In this document: piece by piece, positions 10,176-19,183 of the stretch | How positions within the stretch are numbered: position 1 is the stretch's first letter | How the letters are laid out: each line of letters begins with the position of its first letter | Assembly (NCBI GenBank): GCA_004299555.1 | Contig: SCQU01000026.1 | Span: 1 to 64,000, forward strand | Direction of reading: 5' to 3' | Length of the DNA: 64,000 bases | DNA from: Rhodanobacteraceae bacterium | Lineage (GTDB): Bacteria; Pseudomonadota; Gammaproteobacteria; Xanthomonadales; Rhodanobacteraceae | Made by a program: the position numbers and the translations under genes | The notes under the pieces: model-generated | Database searches by the model: none | Seen by the model: the letters and a program-made list of their open reading frames with translations, nothing else | What the model was told of the DNA's origin: nothing

Positions 10176-12063
10176 TCCGGCTGAGGTAATCCGGTGCGCC
10201 GGGCAGCCGCTCGAGGTGCGGATGCTGCAAGCCCGCGTGATAGGCAACCGGCACGGTGCGATAGCGGTCCTGGTATTTCAGCAGCAGCTCGATCGGCGCC
10301 TTGCCGCCCTTGGCGAGGGTGATCGCGTCGGCCAGGACTTCGGGCCGATACGCCATGCCATCCACCGCCACCAGCGTCGCGCCCGAGGTGACGCCCGCCT
10401 TGAACGCGGCGCTGTCGCGGCGCACGTCGCCGATCCGGCCGTCCTTGGCCACCGCAATCCCGAGCGAGAACATGAAACCGGGCCGGAAGTGGTAGCGCTG
10501 TGCGAGCTGCTTTTCAAACTCGCTCTGCCGGTCGGTATAAACCAGCTTCCAGCCTGACGCTTCGATGCCTTCGAGCGGCGGCCGGTGCGCGTTGACGCGC
10601 GCGTTGAGGTACGCGGCCCAATCATGCCTCGCCACGCGGTTGAGGGCCGCGACCACGTCATCGAAAACATAGGTGCGGGTCACGCGGCTGCCGTCGTCAA
10701 CGCCGAAAAACGCGTGCGCGAAATCATCCAGCGACTTCCGGCCCCGGCTGAGTGCGCGCAATTTCGTGTCGACCGCCAGCCACAGCAGCTGGCCCGCGTT
10801 GTAGTACTCCTCGCTCATCTGCCAGTTGCGGTACGGCAACGCCGCGCGCCGGGTGCTGGCCGGATCGTTGGTGGTATCGGCGATCGGCCGCCAGTCAAAA
10901 CCCGGGCGATTGCGCTCGTAACGCGCGGCGATGAGCGCCAGCGCCTGGCGGTATTCGTCCGCCGACCACAACCCCGCGCGCGCGGTCAGCACGTAGCCCC
11001 AGTACTGGGTCTGGCCCTCGTACACCCACAGCAACGATGCGCCCATCGGCACATTGAAGTTGGGCGTCCACAGATCGGCCGGCCGCCGGAACTTGCCATT
11101 CCACGAGTGCGTGTATTCGTGCGCCAGCAAATCGCGGCGCGCGGCGTTGTGCGCCCACTCGGTGAAGTAGTCGGCGCGCACGCCGTCTTCGCTGGACTGC
11201 TTGTGCTCGAGACCCTTGCCCCCAAGGTGGTCCGACAACGACAGCAGGAAGTCGTAGTGCGCGTAGTGGTGCGAGCGGTACAGCCGGTACGCCTGGCTGA
11301 CCAGTTCGCGGTGGGCCGCAAGCTGCTGCGGCGTGAGGGCGAGATACTTTGGCGCATCCGCCACCAGGTCGAGATACACCGGTGGCGTCACGCCGGGCGC
11401 AAGCTCCAGCCGCTTGAAGTATTTGCCGGCGTAGACCGGTGAATCGACCAGCGTGTTGTAGGCCACCGGCTTGAAGTGAACCACGCCACGTGCCTGCGCG
11501 CGCCGCTCCAGCGCGCTGCCGAACCGCCAGCCCGCCGGCAGCTTGACGCTGGCCGCCACCGTGATGCCGCGCGTATAGTGCCCTGCCGGATACAGCGACG
11601 CCTTGTCCCACACGACGTTCACCATAAGGTCGGTCATCTCGACCGGGCCCTCGCCGGGACTGCGCGCGGACAGGTATTCGAAATCGACGTTGATCGACTT
11701 CACGCCGGCCGGCACCTCGATCCGGAACGCATGCACGTCGTACTGCAGGCGCGTCCACGCGAGCGGCCTGCCACCGGCGCTGATCGCAAGCCCCGCCAGC
11801 TTGTCGATCGGCCCGGTCGGTGAATGCTTGCCCGGCAGCCATTGCGGGTACAGAAGGATCAGCGCACCCGGCGCGACCGGCAGCGTTTCATGCACGCGAA
11901 AGATACCCTGTGCGGTGTCGCTCGCGTCCACCAGCAACTTGATCGTGCCGGGATACGGAACATCCACGGGCGGCGGCACCGGCCGCTCCGCCGCGGCGAT
12001 CGCCGCCGGTGGAGCCGCCACGGCCTGCGGGCGCGGAGCGGGCGACTTGCGACGTGGCGGCAC
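10159..12063 (-). CDS. M61-family metallopeptidase (glycyl aminopeptidase type) with C-terminal PDZ
   Basis: The protein has 634 residues if started at the GTG complementing 12061-12063, which has CAGGAG 6 nt upstream; sequence further upstream in frame is not protein-like. The zinc motif HEYTHSWNGKFRRP lies at about residues 315-328 (HEYTH, with a downstream Glu expected as third ligand). An N-terminal beta domain begins PYPGTIKLLVDASDT. The C-terminal part (FKAGVTSGATLVAVDG) is a PDZ-like region. M61 enzymes remove N-terminal Gly or Ala residues from peptides. The N-terminus is Pro/Ala-rich without a clear signal core, whereas its paralogue at 13665-15611 has a clear signal peptide. It is convergent with recD. 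Confidence 0.9.
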   Translation of the reverse strand: MPPRRKSPAPRPQAVAAPPAAIAAAERPVPPPVDVPYPGTIKLLVDASDTAQGIFRVHETLPVAPGALILLYPQWLPGKHSPTGPIDKLAGLAISAGGRPLAWTRLQYDVHAFRIEVPAGVKSINVDFEYLSARSPGEGPVEMTDLMVNVVWDKASLYPAGHYTRGITVAASVKLPAGWRFGSALERRAQARGVVHFKPVAYNTLVDSPVYAGKYFKRLELAPGVTPPVYLDLVADAPKYLALTPQQLAAHRELVSQAYRLYRSHHYAHYDFLLSLSDHLGGKGLEHKQSSEDGVRADYFTEWAHNAARRDLLAHEYTHSWNGKFRRPADLWTPNFNVPMGASLLWVYEGQTQYWGYVLTARAGLWSADEYRQALALIAARYERNRPGFDWRPIADTTNDPASTRRAALPYRNWQMSEEYYNAGQLLWLAVDTKLRALSRGRKSLDDFAHAFFGVDDGSRVTRTYVFDDVVAALNRVARHDWAAYLNARVNAHRPPLEGIEASGWKLVYTDRQSEFEKQLAQRYHFRPGFMFSLGIAVAKDGRIGDVRRDSAAFKAGVTSGATLVAVDGMAYRPEVLADAITLAKGGKAPIELLLKYQDRYRTVPVAYHAGLQHPHLERLPGAPDYLSRIIRPK

Positions 12064-12122
12064 GAATGACTCCTGATGCAGTGGACGTCCTTCCAGTCTA
12101 CCTGCGCCACCGCGGGCACTGG

Positions 12123-13436
12123 CTACCGCACCGGCAGCCGCGGCAGCCACACGTACAGCGCGGCCAGGGCCGCCAGCAACACCGGCGGCGTGATCAGCAG
12201 GCCGATTTTCATGTACTGGCCCCAGCCGATCCGGTAACCCTTGTGCGCGAGGACGTGCAGCCACAGCAACGTCGCGAGGCTGCCGATGGGCGTGAATTTC
12301 GGCCCCAGGTCGTTGCCGATGACACTCGCGTAGGTCATCAGTTCGCGCGTGGCGGCCGGCACCTGTGCGTGGCCGATCGCCAACGCGCTTACCAGGGTCG
12401 ATGGCATGTTGTTCATCAGCGACGCGACGCCCGCCGCCAGGAAACCGGTGCCGACGGTGGCGATGAGGTCGCCGCGGCGCGCCAGCCACCGCAGCGCACC
12501 GACGCCAAGCGCGGTCAGCCCGGCGTGGCCAAGACCGTACACGACCACGTACATGCCGAGCGAAAACAGCACGATCTGCCACGGCGCATGACGCAGCACC
12601 GCAGTCACGGGCACGACCGCGCCGCGCCCGCGCCGCCACCAGCGGCCGGCGATGGCGAGCAACACCAGCGCCGCCGCACCCGTTACCAGGGAAACCGGAA
12701 CCGCAAACGGTGCGGTGGCAAAGTACGCGACCAGCAGCACCGCGAGCAGCGGGAAGGCCGCGCGGAATACCAGTGCGTCCTTGATCGCGTCGCGCGGCAC
12801 CTGCAGGTTGGCCATCGAATAGCGCGCTGGTACACGGTGTGCGAACGCGATTCCCAGCACCACCAGTACGGCCGCCAGCGAGACCGCATCAACCGGCACC
12901 ATGACCGCCGCGTAGCGGCCAAAGCCGATGCCGAAATAGTTGGCGGTGACGATGTTGACCAGGTTCGAGGTGATGAACGGCAGGCTGGTGGTGTCAGCCA
13001 CAAACCCCGTCGCAATGATGCAGGCGAGCGCGGCCCGCGGCGGGAAATCGAGCCGCAGCAAAATCGCGATCACGATCGGCGTCAGCAGCAGCGCCGCGCC
13101 ATCGTTGGCAAACAGCGCCGCGATCACCGCGCCGAGCACCACGATCAGGGGAAACAACAGCCGCCCGCGCCCGCGGCCCCAACGGGCAACGTGGGCCGCC
13201 GCCCAGGCGAAAAAGCCGGCCTCGTCCAGAATGAGTGAAATGACGATCAGGGCGACGAAGGTGAAGGTGGCATCCCACACGATGTGCCACACGATGCCGA
13301 CGTCGGCCACGCTCACCACGCCCGTCGCGAGCGCCACCACCGCGCCGCCGAGCGCGCTCCAGCCAATGCCCAGCCCCCTGGGTTGCCAGACCACCAGGAT
13401 CAGGGTGCCAATGAAAATGGCCAGTGCCAGCCACAT
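12123..13436 (-). CDS. arsB: ArsB-type arsenite/anion transporter
   Basis: The 437-residue multi-span inner-membrane protein carries ArsB hallmarks: FANDGAALLLTPIVIAIL, FVADTTSLPFITSNLVNIV, and near the C-terminus GNDLGPKFTPIGSLATLLWL. ArsB proteins expel arsenite using the proton-motive force. Start MWLALAIF at 13436 is preceded by GAGG at a suitable distance and gives the family's usual length. No arsR, arsC, arsA or arsD gene is present; the neighbours are two M61 peptidases on the same strand. The physiological substrate here is therefore less certain than the family. Confidence 0.85.
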   Translation of the reverse strand: MWLALAIFIGTLILVVWQPRGLGIGWSALGGAVVALATGVVSVADVGIVWHIVWDATFTFVALIVISLILDEAGFFAWAAAHVARWGRGRGRLLFPLIVVLGAVIAALFANDGAALLLTPIVIAILLRLDFPPRAALACIIATGFVADTTSLPFITSNLVNIVTANYFGIGFGRYAAVMVPVDAVSLAAVLVVLGIAFAHRVPARYSMANLQVPRDAIKDALVFRAAFPLLAVLLVAYFATAPFAVPVSLVTGAAALVLLAIAGRWWRRGRGAVVPVTAVLRHAPWQIVLFSLGMYVVVYGLGHAGLTALGVGALRWLARRGDLIATVGTGFLAAGVASLMNNMPSTLVSALAIGHAQVPAATRELMTYASVIGNDLGPKFTPIGSLATLLWLHVLAHKGYRIGWGQYMKIGLLITPPVLLAALAALYVWLPRLPVR

Positions 13437-13621
13437 GCAGTGAGCCTCGATCAAACCAACGGTGGGAGGTTGCGCGCAAGCCTGCCTTGCGCTGGTCGAC
13501 GGGGCACGCCGGCACACCAGACCCACGCCGCCACCCGTACCGAACCAAGCCACTTGCCCCGGCGAGCGGCTCCGGGCGATGCCAACCGGTGGCGGCAGAG
13601 CGGGAGTGCCGTCCCCGCGTT

Positions 13622-13643
13622 CCCCCTTCCTCGGGGAAGGAGG
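13622..13643. repeat. Short G/C palindrome (CCTTCC-TCGG-GGAAGG)
   Basis: This small hairpin lies in the 228-bp gap between two minus-strand genes. It resembles the other CCCCTTC...GAAGGGG palindromes at 33054, 38783, 42174 and 42254. It could terminate transcripts or be a REP-type element. The rest of the gap holds nothing recognisable. Confidence 0.45.
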
Positions 13644-13664
13644 CGGAAAATCGTCCGGCTGCTG

Positions 13665-15611
13665 CTACCGCGCCTTGATGATCTGGTCCAGGTAATCCGG
13701 CGTGCCCTTGACCCGCACCAGGTGCGGGTACTTGAGGCCCCCGTGGTAGTCGACCGCCACCGTGCGGTACTCACCGAGGTACTTCAGCAACAGCTTGACC
13801 GGTTGCCGGGAATCCTTGGCGGTGGTGATCGCGCGCTTCAGCACCTCGGCCGTGTAGGCTTGGCCGTTGACCGCGACCAGCGTGCCGCCCGAACCGATGC
13901 CGGCCTTGAACGCGGGGCCGTTCCAGCGCACGTCATTGATCTTGCCGTCCCCGGTCAGCGTCAGCCCGATGGACCAGGCGAAATTGAAGATGTGGCGCGG
14001 TGATTCCTCCTGCGCCGCGTACTGCTTTTCGTACTCGCTTTCCTGGTCGGTGTAGACCAGCTTCCAGCCCGACGCCGCAACGCCCGCCACCAGCGGCGGG
14101 TTCAGCGCATCGACATGACCGCGCAGGAACGCGGCCCAGTCGTACGCCACGACGCCGTTCAGCGCCGCAACGACGTCATCAAAGGTATAGGTCTTGGTGA
14201 CGAAACTGCCGTTGTCGACGCCGAAAAAATCCCGCGCAAAGGTGTCGAGCGATTTCCGGTCATGCGTCAGCGCACGGATCTTGGCGTCGACCGCCAGCCA
14301 CATCAACTGCCCGCCCGAGTAGTACTCCTCGCTCATCTGCCAGCTGCGGTAGGGCAGCATGGCGCGGTGCGCGGCGGTCGGATCGTTGGTGGTGTCCTCG
14401 AGCGTGCGCCACTGGAAACCCGGACGGTTGCGGTCGTAGTTGGCGGCCACCATGGCGAGCCCCTGGCGGAACTGCCCGGGCGTCCACATGCCCGAGCGCG
14501 CGGTCAGGACGAAACCGTAATACTGCGTCAGGCCTTCATACACCCACAGCAGTGAGTCGCCCATCGGCACATTGAAATTGGGCGTCCACAAATCCGCCGG
14601 CCGGCGGAACTTGCCGTTCCAGGAATGCGTGTACTCGTGGGCCAGGAGGTCACGGTTGGGCGCGTTGTTGGCCCAGTTGCTGAAGTAGTCCGGATCGGCG
14701 CCGTCCTCGCTCGACTGGTGATGCTCGAGCCCGTTGCCGGAGAGCTGCTTGGACAGCGAGAACAGGAAGTCGTAGTGGTTGTAGTGGTGCGCGCCGAACA
14801 GCCTGTACGCCTGAGTGACGAGGTTGCGATTGACCTGCACCTGTGCCGGCGTCATCTCCAGATCCTTGGGGGCGTCGGCAAAGAGGTCCAGGTGCACCGG
14901 CGCCTTGGCGCCCGGATCAAGGTCCACGCGCTTGAAATTCAAGCCCGCGTAGACCGGCGAATCGACCAGGGTGTTGTAGGTCGTCGGCTCGAAGGTGACA
15001 TGACCGCCCGTTTGTGAAGCCTTTTCCAGCGCGGTGCCGAACTGCCAGCCGGCCGGCAGCGTGACGCTCGGTGCAAACGTGATGGCCCGCGAGTAGTACC
15101 CGGCTGGATACAGCGACACCGTGTTCCATTCCAGCGACAGCATCTTGTTGGTCATCTGGACAAAGGAAGACTTGCCGCGGCCCGAAAGGTACTGGAAGCT
15201 GACATCAAGGCTCGCCGCGCCCGCGGGCACATCGAGCTTGAACGCGTACACGTCGTACTCGTCGCGCTTCCAGGCGAGCGCCTTGCCATCGGCGGTGACG
15301 CGCAACCCCGCGAGGGCATCAATCGGGCCGCCGGGCGCATGCTCACCCGGAATCCATTTCGGGTACAGCAGCGTCAGCACACCGGGTTTGACCGGGATGG
15401 TTTCCTGCACCCGAAAGATGCCCTGGGTCACATCCGTCGCATCGACGTGGATCTGGATCGTGCCGGGGTACGGGGTATCCGCCGGCGCCTGGATGTGCGC
15501 GTCGGCGGCATCGGCCCACGCGGTGGAGGCCAGGGTGGCACCAGCCAGGCCCAGCGCAATCAGCGCGGTCAGGCGGACAGGAAGCGGCAGACGGCGAGGC
15601 AGGAAGGACAT
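13665..15611 (-). CDS. Exported M61-family metallopeptidase with C-terminal PDZ
   Basis: This 648-residue protein is a close paralogue of the product at 10159-12063. They share the N-terminal PYPGTI block, the zinc motif HEYTHSWNGKFRRPADLWTP (HEYTH at about 325-329) and the C-terminal PDZ region (FKAGIGSGGTLVAVNGQAY). It begins MSFLPRRLPLPVRLTALIAL and continues into a hydrophobic core ending near ASTAWA, a Sec signal peptide, so it should work in the periplasm or outside. GGAG lies 6 nt before the chosen ATG; an in-frame ATG four codons upstream is less well placed. The likely role is aminopeptidase trimming of peptides for nutrition. Confidence 0.92.
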   Translation of the reverse strand: MSFLPRRLPLPVRLTALIALGLAGATLASTAWADAADAHIQAPADTPYPGTIQIHVDATDVTQGIFRVQETIPVKPGVLTLLYPKWIPGEHAPGGPIDALAGLRVTADGKALAWKRDEYDVYAFKLDVPAGAASLDVSFQYLSGRGKSSFVQMTNKMLSLEWNTVSLYPAGYYSRAITFAPSVTLPAGWQFGTALEKASQTGGHVTFEPTTYNTLVDSPVYAGLNFKRVDLDPGAKAPVHLDLFADAPKDLEMTPAQVQVNRNLVTQAYRLFGAHHYNHYDFLFSLSKQLSGNGLEHHQSSEDGADPDYFSNWANNAPNRDLLAHEYTHSWNGKFRRPADLWTPNFNVPMGDSLLWVYEGLTQYYGFVLTARSGMWTPGQFRQGLAMVAANYDRNRPGFQWRTLEDTTNDPTAAHRAMLPYRSWQMSEEYYSGGQLMWLAVDAKIRALTHDRKSLDTFARDFFGVDNGSFVTKTYTFDDVVAALNGVVAYDWAAFLRGHVDALNPPLVAGVAASGWKLVYTDQESEYEKQYAAQEESPRHIFNFAWSIGLTLTGDGKINDVRWNGPAFKAGIGSGGTLVAVNGQAYTAEVLKRAITTAKDSRQPVKLLLKYLGEYRTVAVDYHGGLKYPHLVRVKGTPDYLDQIIKAR

Positions 15612-15693
15612 GCAAGGCTCCACGCGGATGGCAACCCGCTGAACGTATCAGCACGCGGCACGGCGCGCATAGGCCGGATGGCACTCCCCGCGG

Positions 15694-17181
15694 TCAGGTG
15701 CGGCGCGCGCGCCCCAGCGCACTGTGGCGGATGCCGTAGCCAAAATAAATCGCCAGGCCAATCACCATCCACACGATGAAGCGGATGTAGGTGTCGCGGT
15801 CCAGACCGCCGATCAACTGGAAGTGCCCGCCGGCCAACCACGGCCAGCCGATGATCAGGAACAGCGAAAACACCACGCCGAGCGGTGCCAGCACATACAG
15901 GAACGGGGTGCGGAAGCGGCGTTCGAGATCGGGCTTGCGGATGCGCAACACCAGCACCGAGGTGCAGATCAGGATGAAGGCCGACAAGGTGCCGATGTTG
16001 ACCAGCTTGGCCAGTTCGTTCAGGGGGACGAACCCCGCGGTGATCGCGGTCGCGACGCCGAGGATCGCGGTCGGCCGGTAGGGCGTGTTGTACTTCGGAT
16101 GGCTCCGCGCAAACCAGTGCGGCAGCAGGCCATCGCGCGCCAGCGCAAACCAGATGCGCGCGGCACCCAGCATGAAGGCAAACACCACGCTCGCGATGCC
16201 GCATACCGCCGCCACATTGATGATGCCGCTGACCCAGTGCAGGCCGCGGTCCTGGAAGGCCGCACTGACCGGCGCCGGCACGTTGAGCTGGGTGTAATGG
16301 ACCATGCCGGTCAGCACCAGCGACACCCCGAAATACAGCGCCATCGCGATCGCCAGCGACAGCACCACCGCCAGCGGCAGGTCGCGTTGCGGATTTTTCG
16401 ACTCTTCGGCCGCCGTGGTCAGGGTGTCGTAACCAAAGCAGGCGAAGAACACGATGCTGGCGGCCGCCATCACGCCGGCCCAGCCGTATTGCAGCGAACC
16501 GTCGGCGTGTACGACCACCTTCGGAATGAACGGATGCCAGAGGCTCGGGTCGATGAAGAACGCGCCGACCACGATCACGATCACGACGCCGATGACCTTC
16601 AGCGCAACCACCACGGTGTTGATGCGCGCGCCGACTTCGGTACGGTAGATCTGCAGGCCCGCCACCAGCAACGCGACCACCGCGGCCAGCAGGTTGAACA
16701 CCATGCCCGCGTGTTCGCCATACGCACCCTGCAACGCCATCGGCAGTTGCCAGCCGGTGACCTGCAGGATCAGCGACTGCAGGTAGTTTGAGGTGCCGGC
16801 CGCCACCACCGCGACGATCAACGCGTACTCGATCAAAAGATCCCAGCCGATGATCCACGCCGGCAGTTCGCCGAGTACCGCGTAACCGTAGGTGTAGGCG
16901 CTGCCCGTCACCGGGATCATGCCGGCAAATTCGGCGTAGGAGAGCGCCGCGCACGCGCTGCCGATGCCGGCAATCAGGAAACTCAACACGATCGCCGGGC
17001 CCGCGTGCAGCGCCGCCTCGTGCGGCGCCAGCACGAACACGCCGACGCCGACGATCGCGCCGATGCCGATCGCGGTCAGTTGCCACACGCCCATCGTGCG
17101 CTTGAAATCGGTGCTCGCGCCGGCGTCCGCCTGCAACTGTTCGACCGACTTGTGGCGAATGATCTTGTGGATGAAGTTCAT
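15694..17181 (-). CDS. APC-superfamily amino acid permease (cationic amino acid transporter type)
   Basis: The 495-residue inner-membrane protein opens MNFIHKIIRHKSVEQL, then a soluble segment and KRTMGVWQLTAIGIGAIVGVGVFVL, the conserved first helix of the CAT/YfnA group of amino acid transporters. A dozen or more hydrophobic segments follow. It should import amino acids by proton or cation symport; the substrate is not readable. A GGGG-type ribosome site precedes the ATG at 17181. The gene follows the M61 pair on the same strand, which fits peptide breakdown followed by uptake, but that link is an inference. Confidence 0.85.
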   Translation of the reverse strand: MNFIHKIIRHKSVEQLQADAGASTDFKRTMGVWQLTAIGIGAIVGVGVFVLAPHEAALHAGPAIVLSFLIAGIGSACAALSYAEFAGMIPVTGSAYTYGYAVLGELPAWIIGWDLLIEYALIVAVVAAGTSNYLQSLILQVTGWQLPMALQGAYGEHAGMVFNLLAAVVALLVAGLQIYRTEVGARINTVVVALKVIGVVIVIVVGAFFIDPSLWHPFIPKVVVHADGSLQYGWAGVMAAASIVFFACFGYDTLTTAAEESKNPQRDLPLAVVLSLAIAMALYFGVSLVLTGMVHYTQLNVPAPVSAAFQDRGLHWVSGIINVAAVCGIASVVFAFMLGAARIWFALARDGLLPHWFARSHPKYNTPYRPTAILGVATAITAGFVPLNELAKLVNIGTLSAFILICTSVLVLRIRKPDLERRFRTPFLYVLAPLGVVFSLFLIIGWPWLAGGHFQLIGGLDRDTYIRFIVWMVIGLAIYFGYGIRHSALGRARRT

Positions 17182-17386
17182 CGCGTTACCCCGGTTGACG
17201 CCAAGCCGCCGAGCATAACGGGTCTGCCCGGCGCGACCGTGTGCCACAAGTCCCCGCCGGTTGGAGGCAGGCGCAGGTTGCGCGACAATCGGGGCCCGTG
17301 CAATCAGGGCGCCACGCCATGCCGCAGCCGTTTCCCGCCGCCACGCGCGCACACGCAAGCGCCCGCCACCAGGTCACGCGCTGAGC

Positions 17387-18445
17387 ATGTCGCGCAAGCG
17401 CCGTCACGCAAAATCGAAGCGCCCGCTGGCGGCGCCCGCGGAGCAGCAGCAATTGCCGCTGCTGGACCTGCGGGCCGTGGACCTGCCGTTGCCCTCCCTG
17501 CCCGATACCTCGCGGCCGGCCGACGCGTCCATCCGCTCGACCCGCAGCATCGAGTTCCTGCTGCGCGCCCTGCCCGGCAGCTGGCGCGCCAAGACCCGTG
17601 ACCTTCTGGTGCTGGTCAGGATGGATCGCCCCATCGGCGCGCTGCTGCTGCTGTGGCCAACCTGGTGGGCGCTGTGGCTGGCGGCGAACAGCGCGGTGCC
17701 GCGGTGGAAGTACCTCATCGTCTTCACCATCGGCGTGTTCGTGCTGCGCGCCGCCGGCTGCGCGATGAACGACTTTGCCGACCGCAAGCTCGACCCGCTG
17801 GTCAAGCGCACGGCCGGCCGGCCGCTGGCCGCGGGGCGCGTCAAGCCGTGGGAAGCCGTTGCGACCTTCGTGGTGCTGTGCCTGGCCGGCTTCGCGCTGG
17901 TCGTCGCCTTTACCAACCGGTTGACGATCGAACTTGCATTGGTCGGCGCCGCGCTCGCGGTGGTGTATCCCTTCACCAAGCGCTACACGCAGCTGCCGCA
18001 GGTAGTGCTGGGCGCGGCGTTTGGCTGGGGCATTCCGATGGCCTTTGCCGCGATCACCAACGGCGTGCCGCCCGTCGCGTGGCTGCTGTTTGCCGGCAAC
18101 ATCCTGTTCTCGGTGGTGTATGACACCGAATACGCGATGGTCGACCGGGACGATGACCTCCGCGTGGGCGCCAAATCCACCGCAATCCTGTTTGGCGATG
18201 CGGACCTGCCGATCATCGCCATCCTGATGGCGACGCTGCTGTTCACGCTGCTGTTGGTCGGGCAGCGCGCGCAGCTCGAATGGCCCTGGCTCGCCGGCCT
18301 CGGCGGCGCGCTGGTGCTGTTTGCGCGGCAGCTCTGGACGATGCGCTGGCGCCAGCGCGACGCGTGCTTTGCCGCGTTCCGCAACAACAACTGGGTCGGC
18401 GGCGTGATCTGGCTGGGGCTGGTGGCCGCGCTGGCGCTGCAGTGA
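17387..18445 (+). CDS. ubiA: 4-hydroxybenzoate polyprenyltransferase UbiA, with N-terminal extension
   Basis: This 352-residue membrane enzyme attaches the polyprenyl tail to 4-hydroxybenzoate in ubiquinone synthesis. Both aspartate-rich motifs are present: GCAMNDFADRKLDPLVKRT and YDTEYAMVDRDDDLRVGAKS. The family core starts near KTRDLLVLVRMDRPIGALLL at about residue 65. The preceding 60 or so residues are a polar, basic and proline-rich extension not found in typical enzymes of about 290 residues. Internal starts are possible, but the extension is in frame and open. The gene is divergent from the APC permease. Confidence 0.93.
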   Translation: MSRKRRHAKSKRPLAAPAEQQQLPLLDLRAVDLPLPSLPDTSRPADASIRSTRSIEFLLRALPGSWRAKTRDLLVLVRMDRPIGALLLLWPTWWALWLAANSAVPRWKYLIVFTIGVFVLRAAGCAMNDFADRKLDPLVKRTAGRPLAAGRVKPWEAVATFVVLCLAGFALVVAFTNRLTIELALVGAALAVVYPFTKRYTQLPQVVLGAAFGWGIPMAFAAITNGVPPVAWLLFAGNILFSVVYDTEYAMVDRDDDLRVGAKSTAILFGDADLPIIAILMATLLFTLLLVGQRAQLEWPWLAGLGGALVLFARQLWTMRWRQRDACFAAFRNNNWVGGVIWLGLVAALALQ

Positions 18446-18501
18446 TGCCGGTGCGGCCGGCGTGCGCCCCGGTACTCCGCAACCTGCCGCGGTTGAAGAA
18501 G

Positions 18502-18521
18502 GACCCCGCACACGCGGGGTC
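18502..18521. terminator. Hairpin between convergent ubiA and the small exported-protein gene
   Basis: A perfect 8-bp stem GACCCCGC/GCGGGGTC with a 4-nt loop lies in the 111-bp gap where ubiA and the next gene converge. There is no T-run, so it is only a plausible two-way attenuator or terminator. Confidence 0.45.
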
Positions 18522-18556
18522 GAAGGAACCTGGGTCCCGGGCGCCGCTGGCCGCGT

Positions 18557-18916
18557 TCAATCGTGCGCTTCGGCCGCAGCCGCGGCACGCAGCTGCGCCT
18601 GGTAGCGCTCGTGGGCCTGTTCGTAGGATGTCTTGCACTCGGGATATACCGCGCAGGCATGCAGCAGCATGCCCACTTCGCGCTGGGTCAGCGGACGCAT
18701 CAACTTTGGATTGACCGGTTGCGGGGCGCGCTTGGCGGGTGCCGGAGCCCGGTACGTGCGGTAGCCGATTTGTCCCGTGGCCGGACCATCCTGCATGGCC
18801 TTTTGCTGGATCTCGGCGCGGGTTGGACTGGACTGGACGGGTGGGCCGCCGGCGATGGCAGCGGCGGCAACGCCCAGGCTTGCGCAGACAACGATGGCGA
18901 AGATGTTGCGTTTCAT
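18557..18916 (-). CDS. Small exported protein of unknown function
   Basis: The 119-residue protein has a clear Sec signal (MKRNIFAIVVCASLGVAAAAIA, then GGPPVQ). The mature part is about 95 residues, Ala/Pro/Gln-rich, with two Cys in LLHACAVYPECKTSYEQA that could form a disulfide. No family is recognised. The C-terminal half (REVGMLLHACAVYPECKTSYEQAHERYQ) looks helical. It is convergent with ubiA. Confidence 0.7.
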   Translation of the reverse strand: MKRNIFAIVVCASLGVAAAAIAGGPPVQSSPTRAEIQQKAMQDGPATGQIGYRTYRAPAPAKRAPQPVNPKLMRPLTQREVGMLLHACAVYPECKTSYEQAHERYQAQLRAAAAAEAHD

Positions 18917-19183
18917 GACGAGCCTCCTCGGCGGCAGGCCCTTCCCGAGCCGGCCCGCGCGGTGCGTGAGTGCCAGGATCCGTCCACGGCACGAAAGCGT
19001 GGGCTTTCATGCCGAAGCTTCCGGAAAGGCGACGGCCGATTACAGGCGACGCGGGTTTCAGGCCGGCCGCGCAGGCGGCGTCGCACCGGGGGCCGGCGCG
19101 GGAGCGGACGAATGCGGAGCAAAGGGACGGCCGCCGGCCGCGGTGGATCCGGATGGGGCTGCCGGGCAGTGCCAGGACGAGCG

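Noticed and set aside
12064-12639. In-frame upstream extension of the first M61 peptidase
   Set aside because: It overlaps ArsB on the same strand and is not protein-like; the GTG with CAGGAG upstream is the better start.
12123-13436. Arsenic-resistance operon
   Set aside because: Only the ArsB-type transporter is present; no arsR, arsC or arsA gene flanks it.
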